DNA of 64,000 nt, taken from positions 3,401,501 to 3,465,500 of the forward strand of contig NZ_CP018846.1 in assembly GCF_002025705.1 (NCBI RefSeq), in the 5' to 3' direction. The notes below the pieces were generated by a model. The model was given only the letters and a program-made list of their open reading frames with translations, did not search any database and was not told the DNA's origin. Of the stretch, positions 42,706-51,574 are shown piece after piece. This DNA is from Pseudomonas putida. Lineage in GTDB: Bacteria; Pseudomonadota; Gammaproteobacteria; Pseudomonadales; Pseudomonadaceae. Within the stretch, counting starts at the first letter, position 1. Every line of letters begins with the position of its first letter. The position numbers and the translations under genes were made by a program.

Positions 42706-44868
42706 TCAGCGCGAGCTGGCTAACAGCCTGGCCACACTTTGCGCCAGCTCCGCCTGCCGGTAAGGCTTGCGCAGCACTTCGAAGCCCTTGAGCTCCCGCG
42801 GCGTGAGGTTGGCATAGCCGGTGATGATCAGCACCGGCAGATCCGCCTGCCGCTCGCGCAATTGCTGGGCAAGACGCACACCGGTCATCTCGGCCATGAC
42901 ATGGTCGGTGACCAGCACATCCGGCAGCCACCCCTTGTCCAGCAGATGCAGGGCTGCCGCCGCATTGCCGGCCTCTGTCACGTCATAACCCAGGTCGCGC
43001 AACTGCGCGGCGGTGGCATGGCGCACAATCTCTTCATCATCCACCAGCAGTACCCGGCACGGCCGATCGGCCTGCGGCGCCTCGGGCAACTCATTGTCCC
43101 GGCAGGGTGCCGCCACATCGCTTACCGGCAACCAAAGGGTTGCCGTGGTGCCCTGCCCTGGCTGCGACTCGATGGCAAAGCTGCCGCCCGACTGCAACGC
43201 CAGGCCCTGGACCATCGACAGGCCCAGGCCGGTGCCCTTGCCCACGCCCTTGGTCGAATAGAACGGTTCGATGCAGCGGCGCAGTTGCTCTTCAGTCATG
43301 CCGCAGCCATTGTCACGGACCTGCAGCCAGAGCAGGCGCGCCGCGCTCTCACTGTCCGCCTTGGGCGGGCCGGCGCTGTCGAGCCCGGCAGTGATGTTCA
43401 GCATGCCGCCGTCGGGCATGGCATCACGGGCATTGACCACCAGGTTGAGCACGGCCAGCTCCAGTTGGTGAGGGTCGGCCACCACTGCGGGCAGTGCCGG
43501 GTCTATCTGCACCTGCACGGCGATGGTCGGCCCCAGCGAGCGGGCCATCAGTTCGCGCATGTCGGCCACCAAGGCCGCCAGCGACAAGGGCTGCGGCTTG
43601 AGGGTCTGGCGCCGGGCGAAACTGAGCAGGCGCGCCACCAGGTTGCGCGCCCGTTCGGCCGCCTGCAGGCCGCCCTCGATCAGGCGCGGGGCGCGCTCCG
43701 ATTGCGGGTTACGGCGCAACAGCTCGAACGAGGCGATGATGGGCGTCAGCATGTTGTTGAGGTCGTGGGCGATGCCGCCGGTCAGTTGCCCGATCATCTC
43801 CAGCTTGTGCGCCTCGTGCAGCTGCAGCATGGCGGCCTCGCGCTCGGCAAGCGCGGCCGCGACGCGGTCCTCGAGGCTTTCGTTGAGCAGGTGCAAGGCC
43901 CGTTCGGCGCGGGCGTGGGTGATGGCGGCCCAGGTTTGCTTGGCGGTTTCCTCGATCAACTGGCATTCGCCCTCGAAACACTGACGAGGGGTATGGAAAT
44001 GCACGCCCAGCATCGCCTCGAGGCGCCCGGCACGCAGCACGGGAACATGCAGCGTGGCACACAAGCCATCGAGTTGGGCCTCATAAGCCTGCTGCACCAC
44101 CTTGCCCGCAGCCAGCTGTTCACGCAGCGACGCTCCGAAGCTGGCGTAGTCATGCTGACCGACCATCGAAGGCAGGCCATCGACCCAGTCATGGGCCACT
44201 CGGAAGCCGTTGCCATCGCCCTGATCTTCGCCGAAACAGACCCGAGAAGCGCCCAGTTCCTGCGCCAGGCGCTGCACTGCGTAGGCCTCGATGCGCTCCG
44301 CATCGCCCAACCCCGGCAAGGTTCGGCCCAGTTCAAGCAAGAACGCCTGGCGCTGCTGAAAGCGCACCCGTTCGGTGGTATCGGCCACCAGGCACAACAC
44401 GCCGCCGACGCTGCCGTCGGCTTCGTGCACGGCGGAATAAGACACATCGAAATAGACGGTTTCGCCCAGGCCTCGACGCTCTATATAGAACGGGCGGTCC
44501 TTGGCCCAGAAGGTCTGGCCAGTCTCGCGCACGCCGCGCAGCAGCGGCTCGAGGTCGTCCCACAACTCGCTCCAGTGCTCCTGCGCTGGCCGCCCGAGGG
44601 CCTGCGGGTGCTTGGTGCCGATTGTCGGGGCGTAGGCATCGTTATACAGGGCCACATAGGCATCGCCCCAGAACAGCACGAACTGCGCCTGGGCCGGCAG
44701 CAGCGTGGCCATCACCGCCTGCAGGTGCGGCGACCAGGTGTGTGGCGCGCCCAACGGCGAGCCGCTCCAGTCCATCGACTGCAGCAGGCTGCCAATACTG
44801 CCGCCGTTTAGCAGGAAGCTCGGCGGCGCGCTCACGGTATCCTTGTGGTGTTGCTGAAGCGATCTCAT
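42706..44868 (-). CDS. hybrid sensor histidine kinase, paralogue of the convergent kinase
   Basis: A 720-residue kinase with the same domain order: PAS-like (SGSPLGAPHTWSPHLQAV), GAF-like, H-box GGIAHDLNNMLT, N-box LNLVVNARDAM, G-boxes DNGCGM and GTGLGLSM, receiver (LVDDEE; Asp in VTDHVM; Lys in RKPYR). Its 3' end is 28 bases from that of the other kinase. Tail-to-tail paralogues suggest an inverted duplication or paired signalling with a shared partner. Confidence 0.92.
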   Translation of the reverse strand: MRSLQQHHKDTVSAPPSFLLNGGSIGSLLQSMDWSGSPLGAPHTWSPHLQAVMATLLPAQAQFVLFWGDAYVALYNDAYAPTIGTKHPQALGRPAQEHWSELWDDLEPLLRGVRETGQTFWAKDRPFYIERRGLGETVYFDVSYSAVHEADGSVGGVLCLVADTTERVRFQQRQAFLLELGRTLPGLGDAERIEAYAVQRLAQELGASRVCFGEDQGDGNGFRVAHDWVDGLPSMVGQHDYASFGASLREQLAAGKVVQQAYEAQLDGLCATLHVPVLRAGRLEAMLGVHFHTPRQCFEGECQLIEETAKQTWAAITHARAERALHLLNESLEDRVAAALAEREAAMLQLHEAHKLEMIGQLTGGIAHDLNNMLTPIIASFELLRRNPQSERAPRLIEGGLQAAERARNLVARLLSFARRQTLKPQPLSLAALVADMRELMARSLGPTIAVQVQIDPALPAVVADPHQLELAVLNLVVNARDAMPDGGMLNITAGLDSAGPPKADSESAARLLWLQVRDNGCGMTEEQLRRCIEPFYSTKGVGKGTGLGLSMVQGLALQSGGSFAIESQPGQGTTATLWLPVSDVAAPCRDNELPEAPQADRPCRVLLVDDEEIVRHATAAQLRDLGYDVTEAGNAAAALHLLDKGWLPDVLVTDHVMAEMTGVRLAQQLRERQADLPVLIITGYANLTPRELKGFEVLRKPYRQAELAQSVARLLASSR

Positions 44869-44970
44869 GTCTGGGAAGTCCCGGGCACATTGCCATCCAT
44901 CTCTGGATAGGAGATCGGCGATCAGCAGTTCGTTCCCCAGAATTTCACCGAACGATCAGTGCCGCTGCGT

Positions 44971-45585
44971 TCAGTGCAGCTGGCCGACAATCAACCCCAG
45001 CGCCACCGCAACCATCGCCGTCCCCGATACCCGCCCTACCCATCGAGCTGCACCGGGCCGGCTGCTCAGCACGGCCTTGGCGCCGTAGCCGACCAGCGAG
45101 TAGATCACCAGCGAACTGCACAGGTGCACCAGCCCCAGCAGCAGGATCTGCAGAGGCACCGGCCAGCTCGACTGCGGGTCGGTGAACTGCGGCAGCAAGG
45201 CCAGGAACAACAGGAACACTTTTGGGTTCAGCCCGCTTACGCAAAAGCCCTTGAGCGCCCAACGCGGCCCCGAATCGCCCACGGTGGCCTGCCCCGCCTC
45301 CGGCGCTGCCGGGCTCAGCAACAGGTTGCCGCCCAGCCACAGCAGGTAGGCGCAACCAGCCAGGGTCAGCAGGGTCATCGCCAGCGGGTGGCCGGCCAGC
45401 AGGCTGCCCACCCCTGCCGCCACCACCAGGGTGGCAAGAAAATGCCCCGACAACATGCCTGCCACGGCAGGCATCACCCAACGCCCGCGCATGCCCGCAG
45501 AAATGGCATAGGCCCAATCGGCACCAGGGGTAATCACGAACAGCAACGACACGGCCCAGAACGCCGTCAGCACACTGATTGCCAC
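44971..45585 (-). CDS. LysE/RhtB-family exporter
   Basis: A 204-residue six-helix amino-acid exporter starting VAISVLTAFWAVSLLFVITPGADWAY, with the hallmark PGADW. GTG start at 45585 with AAGGAAG upstream; a longer frame would add unlikely hydrophilic sequence. Divergent from an AsnC regulator, the usual pairing for amino-acid exporters. Confidence 0.88.
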   Translation of the reverse strand: MAISVLTAFWAVSLLFVITPGADWAYAISAGMRGRWVMPAVAGMLSGHFLATLVVAAGVGSLLAGHPLAMTLLTLAGCAYLLWLGGNLLLSPAAPEAGQATVGDSGPRWALKGFCVSGLNPKVFLLFLALLPQFTDPQSSWPVPLQILLLGLVHLCSSLVIYSLVGYGAKAVLSSRPGAARWVGRVSGTAMVAVALGLIVGQLH

Positions 45586-45697
45586 TTGAGTCTTCCTTTC
45601 ACACAGTTTGGGTGGTGAAGAAAGCCTACGGATTCCGCCGGGGGATTTTCTTTCGTATATTTCCCCTATTGCCATTCATATTGGAAGATTCTTCTCG

Positions 45698-46150
45698 ATG
45701 GACAGAACAGACCGAAAAATCCTTGCCGAGCTGCAAAAGGATGGTCGCCTCTCGGTGACTGAGCTGGCCGACCGTGTGGGGCTGAGCCTGTCGCCCTGCC
45801 ATCGGCGCCTGAAGGCGCTGGAGGAGTCTGGCGCCATCCTTGGCTACCACGCGCGCCTGGCGCCCAGCGCGCTGGGGCTGAACTTCGCCGCGCTGGTGTT
45901 CGTGACCCTGCGCGAGGTCACCCGCCAACCCGTGGCGGATTTCGAGGCGGCGCTGGCGGCGATACCGCAGATCGTCGAGGCGCAGCGCTTGTTCGGCGAC
46001 CCGGACTATTTGCTGCATGTGGTGGCCAAGGACTTGCCGGCATTTCAGAAGCTTTATGACGAGCAACTGACCAGCATTCCCAATGTAAAGCGCCTGAGCT
46101 CGACCCTGGTGATGAAAGAAGTGATTCAAGACCGGTTGTTGCCGATGTAG
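45698..46150 (+). CDS. Lrp/AsnC-family regulator
   Basis: A 150-residue feast/famine regulator: helix-turn-helix (MDRTDRKILAELQKDGRLSV; DRVGLSLSPCHRRLKALEES) and a C-terminal RAM ligand domain (PDYLLHVVAKDLPAFQKLY). It is divergent from the LysE exporter by 112 bases and likely induces it in response to an amino acid. ATG at 45698 begins the standard N-terminus. Confidence 0.9.
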   Translation: MDRTDRKILAELQKDGRLSVTELADRVGLSLSPCHRRLKALEESGAILGYHARLAPSALGLNFAALVFVTLREVTRQPVADFEAALAAIPQIVEAQRLFGDPDYLLHVVAKDLPAFQKLYDEQLTSIPNVKRLSSTLVMKEVIQDRLLPM

Positions 46151-46166
46151 CTGTATTGCCTGTATT

Positions 46167-46260
46167 GGCCCTTTCGCGGGCAAGCCCGCTCCCACAGGTA
46201 CAGCACAATTTTCAATATCTGCGGTGAACCTGTGGGAGCGGGTTTACCCGCGAAAGGGCC
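46167..46260. repeat. REP inverted pair in the gap before the second NCS1 gene
   Basis: GGCCCTTTCGCGGGCAAGCC with CGCTCCCACAGG and the inverted CCTGTGGGAGCGGGTTTACC with CGCGAAAGGGCC. The rest of the 414-base gap is AT-richer upstream leader for the permease and shows no further gene. Confidence 0.82.
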
Positions 46261-46564
46261 AGCACAGGCAACAAATCTGCCTTGCCCTGTTAATGCACAC
46301 TGTGCACCACCAACGCTCACCCTCCGCCGTTCACACAACGCCTACCCCCTCTACCTCAAGCCCTCCAGCCAGCTGGCACCCTCCTTGCTACCGTCCACCG
46401 CTTAACCTTTTGTCAGCCTTAGGTTTTTTAAGGTTTATGGGCACATATTTACTAATTTCTCGTTATCCCCGCGCCCCGCATCATCGCTCCAACAAGAACG
46501 CGTCGCCCTTCGCCGGCACGCATCCGGGCAGCACCCGATGCCCCACCTTGCCTTGGAGTCAGTC

Positions 46565-47977
46565 ATGACCAGTGCAGCCAATTCGGCACCCCTCATAGAA
46601 AAACACACGATCGGCTATGTGCCGCCGGAAGACCGCCATGGAAAGGTAAGGGATCTGTTCACACTGTGGTTCGGCGGCAACATCGCGCCGCTGCCGATCG
46701 TTACCGGCGCGCTAGGCGTGCAACTGTTTCACCTGAACCTGGTGTGGGGCATCGTCGCCATCCTGGTCGGCCACCTGGTCGGTGGCGTGCTGATGGCGCT
46801 GCACTCGGCCCAGGGCCCGCAGATGGGCATCCCGCAGATGATCCAGAGCCGCGCCCAGTTCGGCACCCTCGGCGCGTTGCTGGTGGTGGTGATCGCCGGG
46901 GTGATGTACATCGGCTTCTTCGCCTCCAACATCGTGCTGGCCGGCAAGTCGCTGCATGGCGTAGTCGAGGCCGTACCGGTATCGGTGGGCATCGTCATCG
47001 GTGCGCTGGGTTCGGGCATCATCGGCATCATCGGTTACCGTTTCATCCATGTGCTCAACCGCATCGGCACCTGGGTGCTGGGCATTGGTATCGTGGTCGG
47101 CTTCGGCTACATCTTCAGCCATGTGCAAAGTGACGACTTCCTCACCCGCGGCGGCTTCAACCTGGCCGGCTGGCTGGCCACCGTATCGCTGGCGGCGCTG
47201 TGGCAGATCGCTTTCGCCCCATACGTGTCGGACTACTCGCGCTACCTGCCGGCTGACGTGAAAGTCAGCTCGACCTTCTGGACCACCTACCTGGGCGCGG
47301 CCCTGGGTTCAAGCCTGTCGTTCATCTTCGGCGCCGTGGCAGTGCTGGCGATCCCGGCTGGCGTAGACACCATGGACGCGGTCAAGCTCGCTACCGGCAG
47401 CCTGGGCCCGGTAATGCTGGTGCTGTTCCTGCTCAGCGTGATCAGCCACAACGCCCTCAACCTGTACGGTGCGGTGCTGTCGATCATCACCCTGGTGCAG
47501 ACCTTCGCCTATCGCTGGATCCCCACCGCCAAGAGCCGTGCGGTGCTGTCGCTGATCGTGCTGGCAGCCTGCTGCGTGGTCGCGGTGTTCGCCTCGGCCG
47601 ACTTCATCGGCCACTTCGTCGACATGGTGCTGGTGCTGCTGGTGGTGCTGGTTCCGTGGACGGCGATCAACCTGATCGACTTCTATGTGATTCACAAGGG
47701 CGACTACGACATCCAGTCGATCTTCAAGGTCGATGGCGGTATCTACGGCCGTTACAACCCGCAGGCACTGATTGCCTATGCGGTGGGTATCGTGGTGCAG
47801 ATCCCGTTCATGAACACACCGCTGTATGTCGGGCCGATTTCCGAGCACATCAACGGGGCCGATCTGTCGTGGCTGGTGGGCCTGGCAATCACTTCGCCGC
47901 TGTACTGGTGGCTGGCCTCGCGTGACAGCGCCTACCGCCGCCGGCAGGTGAGTGCCAAGTTGGCCATGGGGCACTGA
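46565..47977 (+). CDS. NCS1-family permease, second copy
   Basis: A 470-residue NCS1 transporter, paralogous to the gene at 31128 (KHTIGYVPPEDRHGKVRDLF; FGGNIAPLPIVTGALGVQLF; PQMGIPQMIQSRAQFGTLGA; FAPYVSDYSRYLPADV). TTGGAG precedes ATG at 46565. It lacks the GGTATACC operator upstream, so it is probably under different control. Substrate unknown; may be a related nucleobase-type compound. Confidence 0.88.
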   Translation: MTSAANSAPLIEKHTIGYVPPEDRHGKVRDLFTLWFGGNIAPLPIVTGALGVQLFHLNLVWGIVAILVGHLVGGVLMALHSAQGPQMGIPQMIQSRAQFGTLGALLVVVIAGVMYIGFFASNIVLAGKSLHGVVEAVPVSVGIVIGALGSGIIGIIGYRFIHVLNRIGTWVLGIGIVVGFGYIFSHVQSDDFLTRGGFNLAGWLATVSLAALWQIAFAPYVSDYSRYLPADVKVSSTFWTTYLGAALGSSLSFIFGAVAVLAIPAGVDTMDAVKLATGSLGPVMLVLFLLSVISHNALNLYGAVLSIITLVQTFAYRWIPTAKSRAVLSLIVLAACCVVAVFASADFIGHFVDMVLVLLVVLVPWTAINLIDFYVIHKGDYDIQSIFKVDGGIYGRYNPQALIAYAVGIVVQIPFMNTPLYVGPISEHINGADLSWLVGLAITSPLYWWLASRDSAYRRRQVSAKLAMGH

Positions 47978-47990
47978 CTCAACCTGTACT

Positions 47991-48064
47991 GGCCTCTCGC
48001 GGATAAATCCGCTCCTACAGGGATGGGCGATCCCTTGTAGGAGCGGATTTATCCGCGAAAGGCC
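47991..48064. repeat. REP inverted pair
   Basis: GGCCTCTCGCGGATAAATCC with GCTCCTACAGGG and the inverted GTAGGAGCGGATTTATCCGC with GAAAGGCC; lies between the convergent NCS1 and ammonium transporter genes. Confidence 0.82.
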
Positions 48065-48084
48065 AGCACCGGCGAAACACTCTG

Positions 48085-49386
48085 TCAGAGGTTGTAAGCC
48101 CGCTCATTGTGCTCGGCCAGGTCCAGCCCCTGCTCTTCCTCTTCCCGGCTGGCCCGCAGCCCCACGGTCAGCTTGATTGCCCCGAGAATCGCCCAGCTCA
48201 CCACAAAGCAGTAAACAAAGGTGAACGCCACGCCCTCGAGCTGCACCAACGCCTGCCCGATCGGCGAGGCCCCTTCCACATAGCCGCCCAGCGACGGCGC
48301 AGCAAATACCCCAGTCAGCACCGCCCCGACCATCCCGCCAACCCCATGCAGCCCGAACACATCGAGGCTGTCGTCATACCCCAGTGCCTGCTTGAGCCGG
48401 GTCACGGCAAAGAAGCAGATCGCGCCGGTCAGCAAACCGATCACCACCGCACCCAATGGCCCGACAAAAGCGCAGGCCGGCGTGATGCCGACCAGCCCGG
48501 CCAATGCACCCGATGCCGCCCCCAGGGCCGTCGGCCGACCATGCATGACTTTCTCGGTCAGCAACCAGCCGACAATCCCGGCACAGGCCGCCACCATGGT
48601 CGCCAGCATCACCACCCCTGCCCCTTCGTTGGCCGCAAGCCCGGAGCCGACGTTGAAGCCGAACCAGCCAACCCACAGCAGCCCGGCGCCCACCAGGGTG
48701 AAACCGAGGTTGTGCGGTGGCATGGCCGTCTGTGGGTAGCCTTTGCGCTTGCCCAGCATCAACGCCGCCGCCAGCGCTGCCACACCGGAGTTGATATGCA
48801 CTGCCGTGCCGCCGGCAAAGTCCAGCACACCCCAGTTGACCATCAGCGCCCCCGGCCCACCCCACACCATGTGGGCGATGGGCGCGTATACCAGGACGAA
48901 CCAGGCCGCCATGAACAGCAGCGAGGCGCTGAATTTCATGCGCTCGGCAAACCCACCAGCAATCAGGGCTGGCGTGATGATCGCGAAGGTCAGCTGGAAC
49001 ACCGCGAACACCCCTTCCGGGATGCTGCCCACCAGGCTGTCGTGGCCGATGTTCAGCATCAGCGCCTTGTCCAGGCCGCCGATGAAGCTGTTGAAGGTCA
49101 ACTGCCCTTCGGCCATGCCGCTGGTGTCGACCACCAGGCTGTAGCCGAACAGCACCCAGAGGATGCCGATCACCCCGGCCACGGCGAACAGCTGGGTGAA
49201 CACCGAGAGGAAGTTCTTTGCCCGCACCATGCCGCCATAGAACAGCGCCAGGCCCGGGATGCACATCATCAGCACGAACATCGCCGCGCAGATCATCCAG
49301 GCGGTGTTGCCGGTGTCCAGGGTGGGTTCGGCGGCGTGGGCCAACGGCGTCAACGCGAACAGCACAACAGCAAGGGCAAGCTTCAT
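48085..49386 (-). CDS. amtB: ammonium transporter, Amt family
   Basis: A 433-residue ammonium/methylammonium channel with a signal-like N-terminus (MKLALAVVLFALTPLAHAAE) and about eleven helices. Family landmarks: GLALFYGGMVRAKN, DFAGGTAVHINSG with the pore His, and DVFGLHGVGGMVGAVLTGVF with the second His. It follows the glxB/C/D-like genes in the same direction; a large REP separates them, so co-transcription is possible but not certain. Methylamine or ammonium uptake would fit the cluster. Confidence 0.92.
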   Translation of the reverse strand: MKLALAVVLFALTPLAHAAEPTLDTGNTAWMICAAMFVLMMCIPGLALFYGGMVRAKNFLSVFTQLFAVAGVIGILWVLFGYSLVVDTSGMAEGQLTFNSFIGGLDKALMLNIGHDSLVGSIPEGVFAVFQLTFAIITPALIAGGFAERMKFSASLLFMAAWFVLVYAPIAHMVWGGPGALMVNWGVLDFAGGTAVHINSGVAALAAALMLGKRKGYPQTAMPPHNLGFTLVGAGLLWVGWFGFNVGSGLAANEGAGVVMLATMVAACAGIVGWLLTEKVMHGRPTALGAASGALAGLVGITPACAFVGPLGAVVIGLLTGAICFFAVTRLKQALGYDDSLDVFGLHGVGGMVGAVLTGVFAAPSLGGYVEGASPIGQALVQLEGVAFTFVYCFVVSWAILGAIKLTVGLRASREEEEQGLDLAEHNERAYNL

Positions 49387-49416
49387 GGGGTCACTCCTTT
49401 GCGAATGGGGGCATCT

Positions 49417-49520
49417 GGGGCTGCTTCGCAGCCCTTTCGCGACGCAAGGCCGCTCCTACAAGAGATTGCGGTCCCTTGTAGGAGCGGCCTTGCGTCGCGA
49501 AAGGGCCGTAAAGCGGCCCC
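49417..49520. repeat. REP inverted pair
   Basis: GGGGCTGCTTCGCAGCCCTT with CGCGACGCAAGGCCGCTCCT and the inverted partner ending TAAAGCGGCCCC; in the amtB-glxD gap. Confidence 0.85.
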
Positions 49521-49531
49521 GAAATATCGGA

Positions 49532-50857
49532 TCAGTACTGGGCCTGGCCCGGCACCCAGGCAGTGCCAGCCAGTGGCACCCGGGCCATGGCGGCCGCCTC
49601 GACGGTCAGTGCCACCAGGTCCTCGGGGTCGAGGTTGTGCAGGTGCGACTTGCCGCAGGCGCGGGCCATGGTCTGCGCCTCCAGCACCAGCACCCGCAGG
49701 TAGTTGGCCAGGCGGCGGCCGGCTTCTTCCGGGTTCAGGCGCTTGGCCAGCTCCGGGTCCTGGGTGGTGATACCGGCCGGGTCGCGGCCGTTCTGCCAGT
49801 CGTCGTAGAAGCCTGCGGCAGAGCCTATCTTCTTCAGCTCGCTGTCCAGCCGCGGGTGGTTGTCGCCCAGGGCGATCAGCGCCGCCGTGCCGATGGCCAC
49901 GGCATCGGCCCCCAGGGCCATGGCCTTGGCCACGTCGGCACCATTGCGGATGCCGCCGGAGACGATCAGCTGCACCTTGCGGTGCATGCCCATCTCCTGC
50001 AGCGCCTGCACCGCCTGGGGAATGGCTGGCAGGATCGGAATGCCGACGTGCTCGATGAACACTTCCTGGGTGGCCGCAGTGCCGCCCTGCATGCCGTCGA
50101 GCACGATGACATCAGCGCCGGCCTTCACCGCCAGCTTGACGTCGTAGTACGGGCGGCTGGCACCGATCTTCACGTAGATCGGCTTCTCCCAGTCGGTGAT
50201 CTCGCGGATCTCGGCAATCTTGATCGCCAGGTCGTCCGGGCCGGTCCAGTCCGGGTGGCGGCAGGCGCTGCGCTGGTCGACGCCGATCGGCAAGGTGCGC
50301 ATGCCAGCCACCCGTTCGGTGACCTTCATGCCCAGCAGCATGCCGCCACCGCCCGGCTTCGCGCCCTGGCCGAGGACGATCTCGATGGCGTCGGCCTTGC
50401 GCAGGTCGTCGGGGTTCATGCCGTAGCGCGACGGCAGGTACTGGTACACCAGGTGCTGCGACTGGCCGCGCTCTTCCGGGGTCATGCCACCGTCGCCGGT
50501 GGTGGTGCTGGTGCCGGCGATGGTCGCGCCACGGCCCAGGGCTTCCTTGGCGTTGGCCGACAGCGCGCCAAAGCTCATGCCTGCGATGGTCACCGGGATC
50601 TTCAGGTGGATAGGCTTTTTGGCAAAGCGGTTGCCCAGCACCACGTCGGTGCCGCATTTCTCGCGGTAACCTTCCAGTGGGTAGCGCGACACGCTGGCGC
50701 CCAGCAGCAGCAGGTCATCAAAGTGCGGCACGCGGCGCTTGGTGCCGCCACCGCGAATGTCGTAGATGCCGGTTTCGGCGGCACGCTGGATTTCCTGGAT
50801 GGTCAGGCGATCGAAGGTGGCCGACTCACGCAGTACCGGGGGGAATTGCTCGCTCAT
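49532..50857 (-). CDS. FMN-binding glutamate-synthase-like subunit (GlxD/MgsC type)
   Basis: A 441-residue protein equal to the FMN/Fe-S synthase domain of GltB as a separate chain: IAGMSFGALSANAKEALGRG, GDGGMTPEERGQSQ, GAKPGGGGMLLG and DGMQGGTAATQE in order. Partner subunits GlxC and GlxB follow in the operon. In methylotrophs the same trio (MgsABC) makes N-methylglutamate from glutamate and methylamine. Either that or a glutamate-synthase-like reaction applies here. Confidence 0.88.
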   Translation of the reverse strand: MSEQFPPVLRESATFDRLTIQEIQRAAETGIYDIRGGGTKRRVPHFDDLLLLGASVSRYPLEGYREKCGTDVVLGNRFAKKPIHLKIPVTIAGMSFGALSANAKEALGRGATIAGTSTTTGDGGMTPEERGQSQHLVYQYLPSRYGMNPDDLRKADAIEIVLGQGAKPGGGGMLLGMKVTERVAGMRTLPIGVDQRSACRHPDWTGPDDLAIKIAEIREITDWEKPIYVKIGASRPYYDVKLAVKAGADVIVLDGMQGGTAATQEVFIEHVGIPILPAIPQAVQALQEMGMHRKVQLIVSGGIRNGADVAKAMALGADAVAIGTAALIALGDNHPRLDSELKKIGSAAGFYDDWQNGRDPAGITTQDPELAKRLNPEEAGRRLANYLRVLVLEAQTMARACGKSHLHNLDPEDLVALTVEAAAMARVPLAGTAWVPGQAQY

Positions 50858-50872
50858 GGGAATGCTCCTGGA

Positions 50873-51547
50873 TCAGTACGCGCTGGCGTTGTCGACTTTG
50901 AAGTTGTACAGCTGGCGGGCCGAGCCGTAGCGTTTGAAATCGGCCGCCTTGTGTTCCAGGCCGGCCTTGTTCAGCAGCTCCTGCAGCTCTTGCAGGTGCT
51001 CGGCGCGCATCTCTTTCTCGATGCAGTCCGAGCCCAGCGACTGCACCGAGCCCTTGACGTAGATGTGCACCTCGTACAGCGAATCGCCCAGCGCATCGCC
51101 GGCATCGCCACACACCACCAGGCGCCCGGCCTGGCCCATGAAGCAGCTCATGTGGCCGATGCTGCCGCCGACCACGATGTCCACACCCTTCATCGAAATG
51201 CCGCAACGCGCGCCAGCATCGCCCTCGATCACCAGCAACCCGCCATGGGCGGTGGCACCGGCGGCCTGGGAGGCGCTGCCCTTGACCCGTACCGAGCCAG
51301 ACATCATGTTCTCGGCCACGCCTACGCCGACGTTGCCGTGCACGGTGACGCTGGCCTGCTGGTTCATGCCGGCGCAGTAGTAGCCGGCGTGGCCTTCGAT
51401 ATCCACCGACACGGCGGCGTTGATGCCCACGGCCAGGTTGTGCTTGCCGTCGGGGTGGGTCACCCGCCATTCGCGGTCCTGCACATCGCCGTGCAGGGAC
51501 TGGTTGAGTACGCGCACCGAGGCGCTGGAAAGGTCGATCGTCTTCAT
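50873..51547 (-). CDS. GXGXG-domain subunit (GlxC/MgsB type)
   Basis: A 224-residue right-handed beta-helix protein like the C-terminal GXGXG domain of glutamate synthase (GHAGYYCAGMNQQASVTVHG, GDAGARCGISMKGVDIVVGG). It would complete the split synthase. Lies 15 bases from the FMN subunit gene and 27 from the amidotransferase gene. Confidence 0.88.
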   Translation of the reverse strand: MKTIDLSSASVRVLNQSLHGDVQDREWRVTHPDGKHNLAVGINAAVSVDIEGHAGYYCAGMNQQASVTVHGNVGVGVAENMMSGSVRVKGSASQAAGATAHGGLLVIEGDAGARCGISMKGVDIVVGGSIGHMSCFMGQAGRLVVCGDAGDALGDSLYEVHIYVKGSVQSLGSDCIEKEMRAEHLQELQELLNKAGLEHKAADFKRYGSARQLYNFKVDNASAY

Positions 51548-51574
51548 GAATGTCTCCAGTGATTCGGTGAGAGG

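Noticed and set aside
42739..44811. 690-codon plus-strand frame opposite the second hybrid kinase
   Set aside because: Full antisense shadow; the minus strand has all kinase motifs in order.
49259..51562. 767-codon plus-strand frame over the glxC/glxD-like genes
   Set aside because: Antisense of conserved synthase subunits, low-complexity Gly/His/Val-rich translation, no start signal.
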